Of a DNA stretch of 64,000 bases, positions 33,831 through 46,234 are shown piece after piece (position 1 is the first letter of the stretch; every line of letters starts with the position of its first letter). Position numbers and translations under genes: made by a program. The notes beneath the pieces are model-generated. The model did not search any database, was not told the origin of the DNA, and saw nothing but the letters and a program-made list of their open reading frames with translations. The stretch spans positions 114,042,730 to 114,106,729 of the forward strand of contig NC_079213.1 of assembly GCF_029633865.1 (NCBI RefSeq), in the 5' to 3' direction. This stretch comes from Lampris incognitus (taxonomy: Eukaryota; Chordata; Actinopteri; Lampriformes; Lampridae).

Positions 33831-33955
33831 ATTGTAGCAATTATGTGAGTTTTTCAGGAGCATCATCAAATCAAGATCATCTTTTCTGTTTCCTCACAGT
33901 GGAAGTATGGATGTTTCTGGGTGATTCTGATGAACCCATCTTTGTACATTTCCTA
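33822..33955 (+). repeat. Diverged direct duplicate, right copy
   Basis: The partner of 32,915-33,046. The SINE nest between them probably inserted after the duplication, because it lies between the copies and not within either. Confidence 0.8.
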
Positions 33956-34730
33956 CTGTGCAGTTCATGTATGATGTGTATGTGAGTCCTGTGGCATCAA
34001 CCTAAACATGAAGTTATTATGGGATGCATCAGCCTCACTGTAAAGATAGTAGCTTGTGTTCTTGTATATTATTAGGAGTTAAAACTATATCTGGCTCATA
34101 TCTCAGCCTTTATCTTGTTTATTTCCCAAATCCCACCCTTGCATTTCTATCCAAAATGGCTTGGTTAGGAACTGAACAGGATGTATCAATAAAATTCTTT
34201 AAATTAGGGATGACATAAGGTTGTATACGAGCGTTAAACAGCTTTTTCTGTGTTTCAGCCTAGAGGTTCCTCAAAGGAGTCAAGTAAAATGTTCCACAGG
34301 TTAACATTGTGATCCTGAATGATATTCCCATCATGCTCTCTCTTCATCCAGTATGTCTATCATGTTGTATTTCTCTGGAGGAAACCTGTAAAGTGCTTTA
34401 TAATAAAGGTGTACTTTTACCGGTCTTGAAACCAACACTGCATTTCTCCATCTATTCATTTGAACCTGGAATGGTTCTCTGTAGCCAAAATTTGCTTTTT
34501 TCATCCAAACTAGGTCGTTTTTTTCCCCAGGCACTGGCAGATAAACAGGTCAAAGGGGTTATGTCTAAAATTTCAACTTTTATGAGGAAAATTATGACTA
34601 ATAAATATCAGCAGGGGGAGCCGAGTGGTACTGATTTAAATGTAGGCTGTTGACAGAACGGCAACTCATGTCCGATTCTTTTGCATATCTGATTTGAATC
34701 AGGTTGCTTTTCTACAGTGTGTGCGTTCTT
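33956..34730. other. No gene recognised
   Basis: AT-rich intergenic sequence with AATAAA-like sites (for example near 34,189) that could serve slc39a3. No coding frame with motifs. Confidence 0.4.
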
Positions 34731-35160
34731 CTTCTTCCAGCCTGTTTCCTGTTTCTCAGGGGTCGCCACAGTGGATTGTACAGTTTTCATCGGTACCCTG
34801 TGAGGGCACAGTACCGATGGCAGCTGCCATTAACTCGGGCCTCATCCAATCCTGTATGGAGCTTCGACCGATCCGGTATGGTCTTGTCAATCTGCATACT
34901 CCAATCATCCATCCATTATCCAAACCGCTTACCCTGCTCTCAGGGTGGCGGGGATGCTGGAGCCTATCCAGCAGTCATTGGGCGGCAGGTGGGGAGACAC
35001 CCTGGACAGGCCGCCAGGCCATCACAGGGCTATCTAGTTCATGAATGCCTGTGTGTTTGACTAACTATGAAAAAAACCTGGATATTAGTTAATATCCGCA
35101 TACTGATTTGCCAAGATTGTACGTCGGATGCCCTTCCTGACACAACCACTACCAGGAATC
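34731..35160. mobile_element. Mosaic of retroposon fragments
   Basis: CTTCTTCTTCCAGCCTGTTT and GGGGTCGCCACAGTGGATTG (34,730-34,776) are the reverse complement of an RTE-type 3' end, which in this window reads GGAGCAGCC...GAAGAAGAAAA at 40,310-40,340. The segment 34,903-35,045 is a partial copy of the SINE-like family seen at 37,838 and 56,372 (CCATTATCCAAACCGCTTAC, GGGGAGACACCCTGGACAGG). CGGATGCCCTTCCTGACACA at about 35,127 is another common retroposon piece. Confidence 0.6.
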
Positions 35161-35368
35161 AAGAACATTAGTTTATTTCATTCCATGCAGCTGTGCACAT
35201 GACATGAAATATGGTTTCCCCAGCCCACAGCAGTGCAACACAAAGACAAAAACACAACCATACCACAAGAACACATATATCCAAACTACAAAAACACATA
35301 TTCAACATATCAAATAAATAAATAAAAAATTCGCTGTCCAAGAGAGCGAACGCCAGGATGACTGTCAG

Positions 35369-35722
35369 AACCGCCGGTCTGCATGGGCTAGCAGTTAGCT
35401 TAGCCTGCCCAGCTTCCGCATCCTGTCAGACCGCCCTCGGTGTTTCCTCCTTGGGCGCAGATCCGGTCAGGGCCGTGGTCCTGGGCCCACCAGACGCAGC
35501 AAACCAAGCGCCCTGAGCTGATCCAACACCAGCTCTCCCAGCCAGACACCTTCGACACACCTCCCCGCACTCCACACGACAACACCAAAAACCCAGGCAA
35601 TGCTAGGCGAGGCTGCTGCCAGACCGCCCTCGGTGTTATCAGAACTGCCGGTCTGCATGGGCTAGCAGTTAGCTTAGCCTTCCCTGCTTCCGCATCCTGT
35701 CAGACCGCCCTCGATGTTGGTT
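35369..35722 (+). repeat. Direct duplication of a 75-bp segment
   Basis: GCCGGTCTGCATGGGCTAGC through CAGACCGCCCTCGGTGTT occurs at about 35,371-35,443 and again at 35,648-35,719, with a few changes. A third partial copy (CTGCCAGACCGCCCTCGGTG) lies at 35,615. The host repeat is not identified. Confidence 0.75.
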
Positions 35723-35879
35723 ACCACTAACCCTATGGACGGGGGCACAGATAAAGTCTGGATGCCATCCCAGTATTCATGGACTTGTGCCCATGCCTGT
35801 CACTACTGTGTATGTTTGAAAAAAAAAAAGAAGAATGGAATCAGATTTTTTTTAAATCAAATCCAACGATGTTTGCATG

Positions 35880-36250
35880 TGGTTTGCTATCTGACAGCTA
35901 CTATCCCAGATATCAGACACATTTGGGCCTAATCTGGGGCACTCTTGGTACTTATGGCTCAGTTACGGCACTGGCAACTGTTGTGTGGGCCATACGTGGT
36001 CCAAATGCCATAAGCCGGGCCTGACTTGGGTTACGGCAGGTGTTGTGTGGGCCAGACATGGCCCAAATGTAATGAACTGGGCTTGACTTGGGTTACAGCA
36101 CATACTATGTGCGCCAGATGTGGCCCAGATGTGGCCCAAGTGTGGCTGAGTTGAGGCACCGCACTCACCCCGAGTCAATGCCATCATTCAAGGCCAAATG
36201 TGGGCTGTAAGATAACTGCAGATGGCCATATTTGGACCAAAGATTCTTTG
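35880..36250. repeat. Degenerate TGGGCCA/TGGCCCA-rich repeat
   Basis: Repeated motifs such as GTGTGGGCCAGACATGGCCC and AGATGTGGCCCAGATGTGGC occur in imperfect units of roughly 60-80 bp. A similar segment is at 47,195-47,540. The motif is itself near-palindromic. No coding signal. Confidence 0.6.
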
Positions 36251-36840
36251 CTATCTGGGACAGCAACCCATATAGATGCAGTATAAGATACACATACACC
36301 TTAACACACAACTCCCATCTGATCACTGGAAAAGGTCCCATTTGAAAAACAAATCAGATTTGTACGCCATCTGAACAGAGCCAAAGTTAACAACTCACTG
36401 CCCCAAAACACAAGAACCAGGCCGGCTGACTGGTTCTGTTTTTTAGAAGCTGGTCAACCCCCCAGAAAACCTGTTCCTCTCACAGTCCTCAGCAGACCAT
36501 ACAGCGATCACGGTAAACTGATTTATACTGAACGTGTTTGAAGATGTCAGCAACCGCACCGTGTGTCCACCAGCCTTCTAGTTGAATTTATTTACTGTTT
36601 AGATTTTTTATCATGACATCACTGAACGCTGACGTGTCAGCACTCAGAAATTAGACATGGCACCTTTAACAAACGAATGCTGCAAGTAGAGAGTTTATTT
36701 TGCTCCACAGGTGGATCAGTGAATACGGTGGGCTGTGTGTCTGAACTGGTGGAGAAAACCTGCCTCACTTTATGAAAAACAGCCAATCGTGTCTAATTCC
36801 AAATGTGATGTATTAAAGTAGCTAATGTCCATCTTAGTCC
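36251..36840. other. No gene recognised
   Basis: Unremarkable intergenic sequence with no frame or repeat that I can support. Confidence 0.4.
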
Positions 36841-37468
36841 ATCAAGTATCTCGGGGTCTTGTTCAGGGGTGAGGGTAGGATGGAGCAGGAGATTGACAGG
36901 TTGGTTGGTGCAGCATCAGCAGTAATGTGGACGTTGTACCAGACCGTTGTGGTGAAGAGGGAGCTGAGCCAGAAGGCAAAGCTCTCAATTTACCAGTCAG
37001 TCTTCGTTCCAACCCTCACCTATGGTCACGAGCTTTGGGTAGTGACTGAAAGGGTGAGATCGCAGATACAAGCGGCTGAAATGAGTTTCCTCCGTGGGGT
37101 GTCTGAGCTCAGCCTTAGAGATAGGGTGAGGAGCTCAGACATCCGGAGGGAGGTCGGAGTAGAGCCACTGCTCCTTCACGTTGAAAGGAGCCAGTTGAGG
37201 TGGTTCGGGCATCTGATCAGGATGCCTCCTGGGCGCCTTCCTTTGTAAGTTTTCCAGGCACGCCCAACTGGGAGGAGACCCCGGGGTAGACCCAGAACTT
37301 GCTGGACAGACTACATGTCCAATCTGGCCTGGGAACCTGGGAACGTCTCGGGATCGCCCAGGAGGAGCTGGAGGGCGTTGCTGGGGAGAGGGATGTCTGG
37401 AGTGCCCTACTTAGCTTGCTGCCACCGTGACCCGACCCCGGAGAAGCGGCTGAAGATGAGATGAGATG
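36841..37468 (+). mobile_element. 5'-truncated LINE, same family as 20,335-20,837
   Basis: It encodes [23 protein letters not shown] and [12 protein letters not shown], with a frame break near 37,245. It ends in GATGAGATGAGATGAGAATG. This copy reaches about 130 residues further upstream than the one in sgta. Confidence 0.8.
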
Positions 37469-37837
37469 AGAATGTCCATCTTCAGCAGAATGGAAGGATC
37501 CTGGACTATAGATGTTCTGGATGTCATGCTGCTCAAACTTCAGCAGCATGACGTCATCTTGAGAAAACGTTGGGCAAAGCCGTGATGAAAGTGAACAAGA
37601 ACATATTGAACTGTTTAACTTCTGTCTTAAAAGAGAGCAGAATCCAGCTATGTGTACTTTACTGACGGCGGTGGGGGTGGGCTTTGACCCATGTATAGAC
37701 AGAGCTGCATCTCTTCACGATATATCTGATGGACTCTTTAAATGAAAACTGACCTTCTTTTTTTTTTACCTTGTTAGCTCGTTTCACCAGTCATATTTAA
37801 TAGCTTATGCCAAATAAAATACACAAAAATCCATAAT

Positions 37838-38235
37838 TTACTCATCCATCCATTATCCAAACTGCTTATCCTGCTCTCAGGGTCATGGGGATGCTGGAGC
37901 CTATCCCAGCAGTCATTGGGCGGCAGGCGGGGAGACACCCTGGACAGGCCGCCAGGCCATCACAGGGCTCACACACACACATACATTCACACCTAGGGAC
38001 AATGTAGTACGGCCGATTCACCTGACCTACATGTCTTTGAGTCACCTGACCTACATGTCTTTGGACTGTGTGATGAAACCGAAGGACCCGGAGGAAACCC
38101 ATGTAGACACAGGGAGAACATGCAAACTCCACACAGAGGACAGCCCCCAAGGCTGGACTACCCCGGGGCTCGAACCCAGGACCTTCTTGTTGTGAGGCGA
38201 CTGCGCTAACCACTGCACCACCGTGCCACCCTGAC
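37838..38235 (-). mobile_element. SINE-like family D copy with a two-unit 24-bp duplication
   Basis: On the minus strand this copy starts with a tRNA-like head (GGTGGCACGGTGGTGCAGTG as A-box region; B box GGTTCGAGCCCC) and ends in GATAATGGATGGATGAG. The internal segment CACCTGACCTACATGTCTTT occurs twice (38,018-38,064). The partner copy at 56,372 has this segment 12 times. A piece near 37,920-37,966 equals the 60-bp unit of that partner, here single. Confidence 0.82.
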
Positions 38236-38439
38236 ATGACATAAGAATCATAATTTTTCCCATATTTCACCTGTCGTAAAAAGATCCTTCAGAGGTTTAC
38301 ATCAGATAATTTACTTATTTTATATCAAAATCTAATCTCTAACCTCTAAAAAAGCCACATTTTTGTGATTGTGTCACCATGGGAATCAAATGTTTTGCAC
38401 CATCCAATCAAATAATCTAATCACATCCCTCCCATTCTT

Positions 38440-38440
38440 T

Positions 38441-38472
<32 letters not shown>
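38440..38472. repeat. (TG)n microsatellite
   Basis: About 15 TG units. Confidence 0.95.
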
Positions 38473-38764
38473 AGATGACCCACTGGTATAATTCACATCA
38501 TGGCCATTTCCTGTCCAGATTTTAAATAGCCAGGACAGGATTAGGATCTGACAACAGTCCCAGACTACAGTTTGACTGCTTACTGGCACAGCATCAACAA
38601 ATCCTCCATGGTGAGCTGCACCAGTCCAGGCCTCTGGGCCGGTGCCACGGTCAGACACCAGGTCAGATCTAATTTTATCAACGTGAGCTACAGCGGTGTG
38701 AACAGAGTGTTTGATGTGTTCACTAATTCTTAGCTTTACTTCTTAGCTTTACTTTTGTAATCAG

Positions 38765-40340
38765 GATTTTTCAAGAACAAGGGTGATGTGCAGAACTGTA
38801 GCAACTACAGAGGTGTAAAGTTGATCAGCCACAGCATGAAGATTTGGGAAAGAGTAATAGAAGCTAGGTTAAGAGGAGGAGGGGTGATGATCAGCAGCAG
38901 CAGTATGGTTTCATGCCATGAAAGAGCACCACAGATGTGATGTTTGCTTTGAGAATGTTGATGGAGAAGTATAGAGGAGGTCAGAAGGAGGTACATTGTG
39001 TCTTTGTAGATTTAGAGAAAGCTTATGACAGAGTGCCGAGAGAGGAGGTGTGGTATTGTATGAGGAAGTCAGGAGTTACAGAGAAGTATGTAGGAGTGGT
39101 GCAGGATATGTATGAGGGAAGTGTGACAGTGGTGAGGTGTGTGGTTGGAGTGACAGATGGGATCAAGGTGGAGGTGGGATTACATCAAGGATCGGCTCTG
39201 AGGCCTTTCTTGTTTGCAATGTTGATGGACAGGTTGATGGACGAGATCAGGCAGGAGTCTCTGTGAACTATGATGTTTGTGGATGACATTGTGTTCTGTA
39301 GTGAGAGTAGGGAGCAGGTGGAGGAGAGCCTGGAGAGGTGGAGGTATGCACTGGAGAGAAGAGGAATGAAAGTCAGTAGGAGCAAGACGGAATACCTATG
39401 CGTGAATGAGAGGGAGGACAGTGGAATGGTGAGGATGCAAGGAGTAGAGGTGATGAAGGTGTATTAAATACTTGGGGTCAACTGTCCAAAGTAACGGGGA
39501 GTGCAGGAGAGAGGTGAAGAAGAGAGTGCAGGCAGGGTGGAGTGGGTGGAGAAGAGTGTCAGGAGTGATGTGTGACAGAAGGGTACCAGCAAGAGTTAAA
39601 GGGAAGGTTTACAAGATGGTAGTGAGACCAGCTATGTTGTATGGTTTGGAGACAGTGGCACTGATGAAAAGACAGGAGGTGGAGCTGGAGGTGGCAGAGA
39701 TGAAGATGATAAGATTTTAATTGGGAGTGATGAAGTAGGACAGGATTAGGAAGGAGTATATTAGAGGGACAGCTCAGGTTGGACGGTTTGGAGACAAAGC
39801 AAGAAAGACAAGATTGAGATGGTTTGGACATGTGTGGAGGAGAGATGCTGCGTATATTGAGAGAAGGATGCTGAATATGGGAATATGGGTGGCACGGTGG
39901 CACAGTGGTTAGCGCTGTCATCTAACAGCAAGAAGGTTCTGGGTTCGAACCCCGGGTATGTCCAACCTTGGGGGTCATCCCAGGTCGTCCTCTGCGTGGA
40001 GGTTGCATGTTCTCCCCCTGTCTGCGGTGGGTTTTCTCCAGGTGCTCTGATCTCCTCCACCATCAAAAAAAGACATGCATGTTAGGGTTAATACGCCTGT
40101 CTGTGCCCCTGAGCAAGGCATGGGAAGACAAATTGGAGTTGGTCCGCGGGTGCTGCACGGTGGCTGCCCACCACGCCTAGCTACACAGCTAGGATGGGTT
40201 AAATGCAGAGAGATAATTTCCCCACAGGGATCAATAAAGGAGTAAAAAAGGTCTGCAAGGAAGAGGAAAAGAGGAAGGCCAAAGAGGAAGTTTATGGATG
40301 TGGTGACTCCTAATGGGAGCAGCCAATTGAAGAAGAAAAC
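38765..40340 (+). mobile_element. RTE-clade LINE RT with a SINE B insert
   Basis: The plus strand encodes [13 protein letters not shown] (about 39,000), G-L-H-Q-G-S-A-L (39,180), M-M-F-V-D-D-I-V-F-C (39,270; the usual A of F-A-D-D is V) and the thumb up to about 39,880. A family B SINE (39,891-40,246, B box GGTTCGAACCCC) interrupts it; AATATGGGAATATGG at the left edge shows a short duplication. RTE sequence resumes with G-R-G-K-R-G-R-P-K-R-K-F-M-D-V-V and then jumps to the 3' end GGGAGCAGCCAATTGAAGAA. Several frame breaks. Confidence 0.88.
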
Positions 40341-41110
40341 ATTTGTAATTAGGATTTTCTTCTCTTTTTTTGGGGGGGGGGTGCTACTGTTCCTCTCTTT
40401 GAGGAACTTATGTGGCTCATCTTTAGTGCATTGCCGTTTAGACAGCTTTGTCTGCTGCTGGGTATTTTTATACCTTGAAAATAACCCAGAATCAAGAGAA
40501 AAAGGGGCCTCTCAGTTTCCCGAGTTGCTGGGAGCATTCAAACAGAACGCTCCTTAATGCAGATGAAGGAGATAATGAAGTATTCTGTGTTTATCAGAAG
40601 AGAAAAGAGGGGAAAGCCCGGTGGAACACGTAAGTCATGAGCGAATCATGCTTCATATTGTACTGGGATTTACTGGTTTGTACTGGGATTTACTGGTTTG
40701 TGCTGGGATATAGTGGACGGATGGACTGGTATCTTCTCACAATAAAGATTAGCTGTTAATGACCTCAACCATGCTTGCAGTCAGACGGTGTAAGAAATGA
40801 GAATCGAAAGTTCACCCAATGTTTTGTTGATCTGCAGGCTGCCGTCATCTGGTTTTCACCCTGGCAGATCCTGGAAGCCTACATAGGAGATGTCAGTGTT
40901 GACAAGATCCAAAAGCAGAGTAAGACGCCACCTGCAACAAAGGCGTGTTAGATTTTATTCCTCTCTGGTAAGCCTATTAGTCCCACTAAGTCTCCCAGAT
41001 GAAGGGAGCCTGCGGGGAGCAGTTGGCGCCCATGAAGCCATGATGGGTTAATCCCCCGGTGGAGAAGGTTACCTTGTCTTTGGCTTGTCTCAGAAGTTGA
41101 CTCTCTGCCC
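40341..41110. other. Upstream region of the glutamate transporter gene
   Basis: No coding frame with motifs. GTACTGGGATTTACTGGTTT is repeated about 2.5 times near 40,658-40,715. A plausible acceptor (CTCTCTGCCCAG) ends at 41,112, so the transporter's 5' UTR exon would lie here or further upstream. No clear promoter motif. Confidence 0.35.
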
Positions 41111-41129
41111 AGGTGAAACACTTGGAATC

Positions 41130-44100
41130 ATGGAGGAGCTACTTTTACCGGCCGGGGAAGAGGAGGGACGCTCGGAGAACAGTTCTTATGGTCCGGGAGA
41201 CGCAGAAAAAACCATGGCGGATCGCATCAAGCGTTACCTCCGGGAGAACGTCACCTTTAACCTGCGACAGAACTTGAGGGATTTCTGCAAACGCAATGGG
41301 CTCTTGACTCTGTCGTTATTTGCCGTTTTGACCGGCTGCATCTTGGGCTTCATGCTACGAGGAACCAAGCTGTCATTTCAGGTAGGCCAACCTTTAGTAA
41401 ACAGAATGATCTGAACAATATGAGAGTTTAAGATCTGAAATTTTCCTTCCCTGTTCTCCAAACACATCCTAAGGCCTTTCCCCTTGTCTTCCATCCGCTG
41501 TCCTTCCATTCACCGATCCCTCACTTCTCACTGGACAGAGACCTTATTGTCACCAAAATGTGTAGAAACCCAGAAAGGGGAATGTCAACATCTAACTTTT
41601 ATTAACCGTTTAACCAGACCTCAGACGAGCACTGGCCTTGTAGATGACATGAAGAGTTGGACACTGGTTGTTACAGGAACTCAAATGGGGCTTCTCAGAA
41701 CCGAGAAACGCTCCAGCTAATAATCCCCTCCATTGAAAAACTGGCAGTTTGCCAACGCAAGTCACCTGCAGAAGCATATGGAAGGAACAAGCACCAGGCC
41801 TGTTGTTGTCTTACATGAGGCTTCAGACGAGTCATAGATAGAAACAGATGCAAGTGCTCAGAAACAAAGAGACATCGGTCAGTATGAGGATGATGAACAT
41901 TACCCATGAGGTCCTATGAGCAAGAAGATATGATAATCGTTACTGCTTTAAAACTTCTGCCACTGACAGCAGATAAAGAAGGAAAATCTGCTCATCAAAG
42001 TTGTAGCGCAGCTGCAAAAGCAGGAAACACCTCAGTGTCAGGATACAAGCTCCATGAAACACCACTGTAGAAACACCAGTTTACTGGCTGAGCTTCACAC
42101 TGGTGTTCTGCATGGTGCTGCTGCACATCATATTGCCGGTCGGTGTTTGCTTGTCATGTGAAAGGACGATGGCTGATGGGAGTTTCTTTACTGGTGACGG
42201 TGAGCTGAAGCAGGGTCGTGGCAACACGTGACCCCGTGTATATGCGCCGTGCAACACAGCTGATGTGTCACGTGATCTAAGCATGTACTGCAACACGGAC
42301 TCCCAGGGAGAACTGAACTACAGCGGATGAAGATCTATAATCACATTGTATTGTGTTCGTCAAAAAACAAGTCCCTTCATTTCCAAGAGCAACACAATTC
42401 ATTTGTAATGTAAAGCAGAGGGAAGCCACACACAGAAAGAAAGCAAAGACACACTTTTTTCAGTCAGTGTAACGACAGTCAACTCAGGCCACAACAATTA
42501 GCCTCCCCAGCTCATGAACTAACTCATTTAAATAATCCAAATGTTATTTTTCATGTTGTTTGAGCACCGAAATTATTCTTTCTTGGCAGCTGCCAGTATA
42601 TTACTGACACTGGTAGTTTTTCCATCAGTCATATCTCATGACCTCATTTTACTCACTGGCTTCATTCAGGAGATGCTAGACATGGACCACCGCTGGACTC
42701 AGCGTGACAGTGGTGTCTTATGGAACACCTGAACAGGAGTATTTAAACAACAAACCCCCCTAACATGTCAGCCAGACTGTGTCCATGACTGTCCCTTATC
42801 TAGGACTTCTCTGTCGTGCTGGCCGGCTAGTTTACGGATGTTACTACTACCTACGGTAAGTATAGGCTGCTACTTCCTGAACCAGGAAGTAGACCAGCAA
42901 CGTCATCCACCACTGATCATAGTGGAGGCTTCACATCATAACTTTTTTTTTTTGGGGGGGGGGGGATTTTCTCAGTTTTTCTCCCCAATTGTACCGGTCA
43001 AATTACCCCACTCTTCTGAGCCGTCCCGGTCACTGCTCCACCTCCTCTGCTGATCCGGGGAGGGCTGCAGACTACCACATGCCTCCTCCCATACATGTGG
43101 AGTCGCCGGCCGCTTCTTTTCACCTGACAGTGAGGAGTTTCACCAGGGGGGACGTAGTGCGTGGGAGGATCACGCCATTCCCCCCAGTTCCCCCTCCCCC
43201 CTGAACAGGCGCCCCAACTGACCAGAGGAGGTGCTAGTGCAGAGACCAGGACACATACCCACATCCAGCTTCCCACCCACAGACACAGCCAATTGTGTCT
43301 GTAGGGACGCCCGACCATAACTTTTAACTTTCACTTCCATGTACCTGGTTTAGATAACTGCATTAAACTGGACTTGTTGAAACGTGTCTGACGCTCCTGT
43401 TCGCTTGTCCCATAAACTAGGAAGATAACACACAGTTGTAAAAAAGTGGAATTACCTTTTAATATCCAACAGACTATGTCCTCAACACTTACTGTCACCA
43501 TCATACCCCGCTATTTATCTCTGCTCGGGCTGGGGTTCGGCACGGCTGTGTAAAATGTGGTAGTTTGAATATTATTACCATCCGGTGAGAGGACAGTGTT
43601 AAAGAATGAGGACCAGTACAGTGAACCAAGATCCAAATAGCAGAGGAAGAATGGCATCAAATGTGTGAGACACAATGTACATCCACAAACTCACAAATGT
43701 GGAGGGAATTCTGCTGGAAGAATCTAACTCGCTTTTCCATGACACCCAAAATAAAAAGCAGCAACTTGCTGCACAAGCACAGTGCTGGAGGCCGCGTGGG
43801 AGCGCGGAGGCCGTGTGGGAGCGCGGAGGTTGACCACTCGCATGCTTTCTGGCGGTATGTAAACGTAGGCATCAACGATATTTTGGGATATGAAATCCCA
43901 AACACCTGCCCTGTGGCGCACCTCGGTAACACAGAAGATGTGGTGATGAGAGGAGATCGCTACTTGACTAAAGTTTTACATGCAGCAAGTAAGAAAGCCG
44001 TTACCACAAACTGGCTCAATGTCGACTCTCCAAAACTGGAAGAGTGGATGGAAATTGTCCAAGACATTTTTGTTATGGAAAAGTGGACGCACACTTTGAG

Positions 44101-46172
44101 AGTTCAAGAGAATATATTTAAAAAGAACAGGAAACACAGAACACTTACATGAGAAATGACGCCGACTAAATGAATGCCTGATTAAAATATGTGTGAATAT
44201 TGAAATGTTTGCAGACAACTATTTATTTGTTTGTATATCTTAATGTATTATTTTTTTTGTGTGGATGTTGTTGTACTGTTCTGTTTATACCTTTTTGAAG
44301 CCTTAATAAAAACTTAAGTGAAGAAAAAATAAAAGAATGAGGACCTGAATGTGCTGTCACAGATGGCCGACATCCCCAGCGTAGTGAACCAAAACACTGC
44401 TGTTAGACACTGACTGTCACAAATGTAATGGAGGGGGCGTCCAGGTGGCGTGGCGGTCTAGTCCGTTGTCTACCAACACGGAGATCGGTGGTTCGAATCC
44501 CCATGTTGCCTCTGGCTTGGTCGGGCGCCCCTACAGACACAATTGGCCGTGTCTGCGGGTGGGAAGCCAGATGTGGGTATGTGTCCTGGTCGCTGCACTA
44601 GCGCCTCTTCTGGTCAGTTGGGGTGCCTGTTCAGGGGGGAGGGGGAACTGGGGGGAATAGCATGATCCTCCCACATGCTACGTCCCCCTGGTGAAACTCC
44701 TCACTGTCAGGTGAAAAGAAGCGGCTGGTGACTCCACATGTATGGGAGGAGGCATGTGGTAGTCTGCAGCCTCCCCGGATCAGCAGAGGGGGCGGAGCAG
44801 AGACCGGGGTGGTTAGACAGGTACAGTTGAGGTGTTATAAAGTTCTACGTTTGGCCCTCAGGTGCTTTGTGTGAGAGTCCCTCCTGTCTGTGTTCCGATG
44901 TGTTGAAGGAACAACAGACACTCAGTCAGTTCTTTAACACACTGCTGTGGTTTTGTTTTTCCAGGCAAAGATTTATTTCTCCTTCCCTGGAGAGCTGCTG
45001 ATGAGGATGCTGAAGATGCTGATTCTTCCTCTCATCACATCCAGGTACGTTTTGCCCATCTAACTCCTGCTCCTCTGTCACTCGCCTGCCTGTGGCGTTC
45101 TATTCTATCATTTACTCGGACGGAAATGTTCATTTTGTTGTCGTCTTTTTGTTTTACCTTTTTTCCGCTTATCCCTGGTGTTCTACTGTTATCGATCTCT
45201 TATCCTTCAGCTATCTGCTTCTGGAAAGGCACTCTACAAAAATAAATTGTGATTATATTATCATTAATAATAATATAACAGCAACACCAATAATAATACT
45301 GATAACATAATAATAATAATAGTCAGTATTATTATTATTATTAATAATATTATTAATTGAGTTCCTCCTCTCTCTTCCTGGACATTGCTGGATCAGAGAG
45401 CAGTCATACATTTTCATATTGAGGACGTTACGTTGCACAGAATGGGATGAATGTTGGATAGATGCTCGTTTAAAGGGTTTAAAGCTGCTCTTGAAGGGAC
45501 ACAATCAGCTTATCCATCCATCCATCCATCCATCCAGCCAGCCATCCATCCATCCATCCCTCCCTCCCTCCATCGGGCAGCTCCGCGGCCCAGTGGTTAG
45601 CACTGTTGTCTCACAGCAAGAAGGTCCTGGGTTCGAACCCCAGGCCATCCCAGGTCATTTCTGTGTGGAGTTTTCATGTTCTCCCCATGTCTGCGTGGGT
45701 TTCCTCCCACCATCAAAAAGACATGCATGTTAGGGTTAATATTCCTGTCTGTGCCCCTGCAGCTGCCCCCTGCTGCTATACAATAGCATGGTTACATGCA
45801 GACAACACACTTATTGTAAGAATACAATGTGTTGTAAGAATATAATGTCGAATAAAGTGGCTTTCTTATCTTCCATCTATCTATCTATCTATCTTTTTTA
45901 CTAATTTATTAATCCCCTTGAGGAAATTCTTCCTCTGCATTTAATCCATCCTAGCTGTGTAGCTATGAGCAGTGGGCAGCCGCCGTGCACCACCCGTGGA
46001 CCAACTCCAGTTCATCTTGCCATGCCTTGCTCAAGGACACAGACAGGAGTATTAACCCTAACATGCATGTCTTTTTGATGGTGGGAGGAACCAGGGCACC
46101 TGGAGGAAACCCGCTGCAGGGACGGGGAGAACATGCAAAGTCCATCCATCCATCTATCCGTCTATCTATCCG

Positions 46173-46234
<62 letters not shown>

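Noticed and set aside
41085-41129. Upstream extension of the transporter frame through a TTG codon
   Set aside because: There is no ATG in the extension, and a splice acceptor ending at 41,112 falls inside it; the ATG at 41,130 is the natural start.
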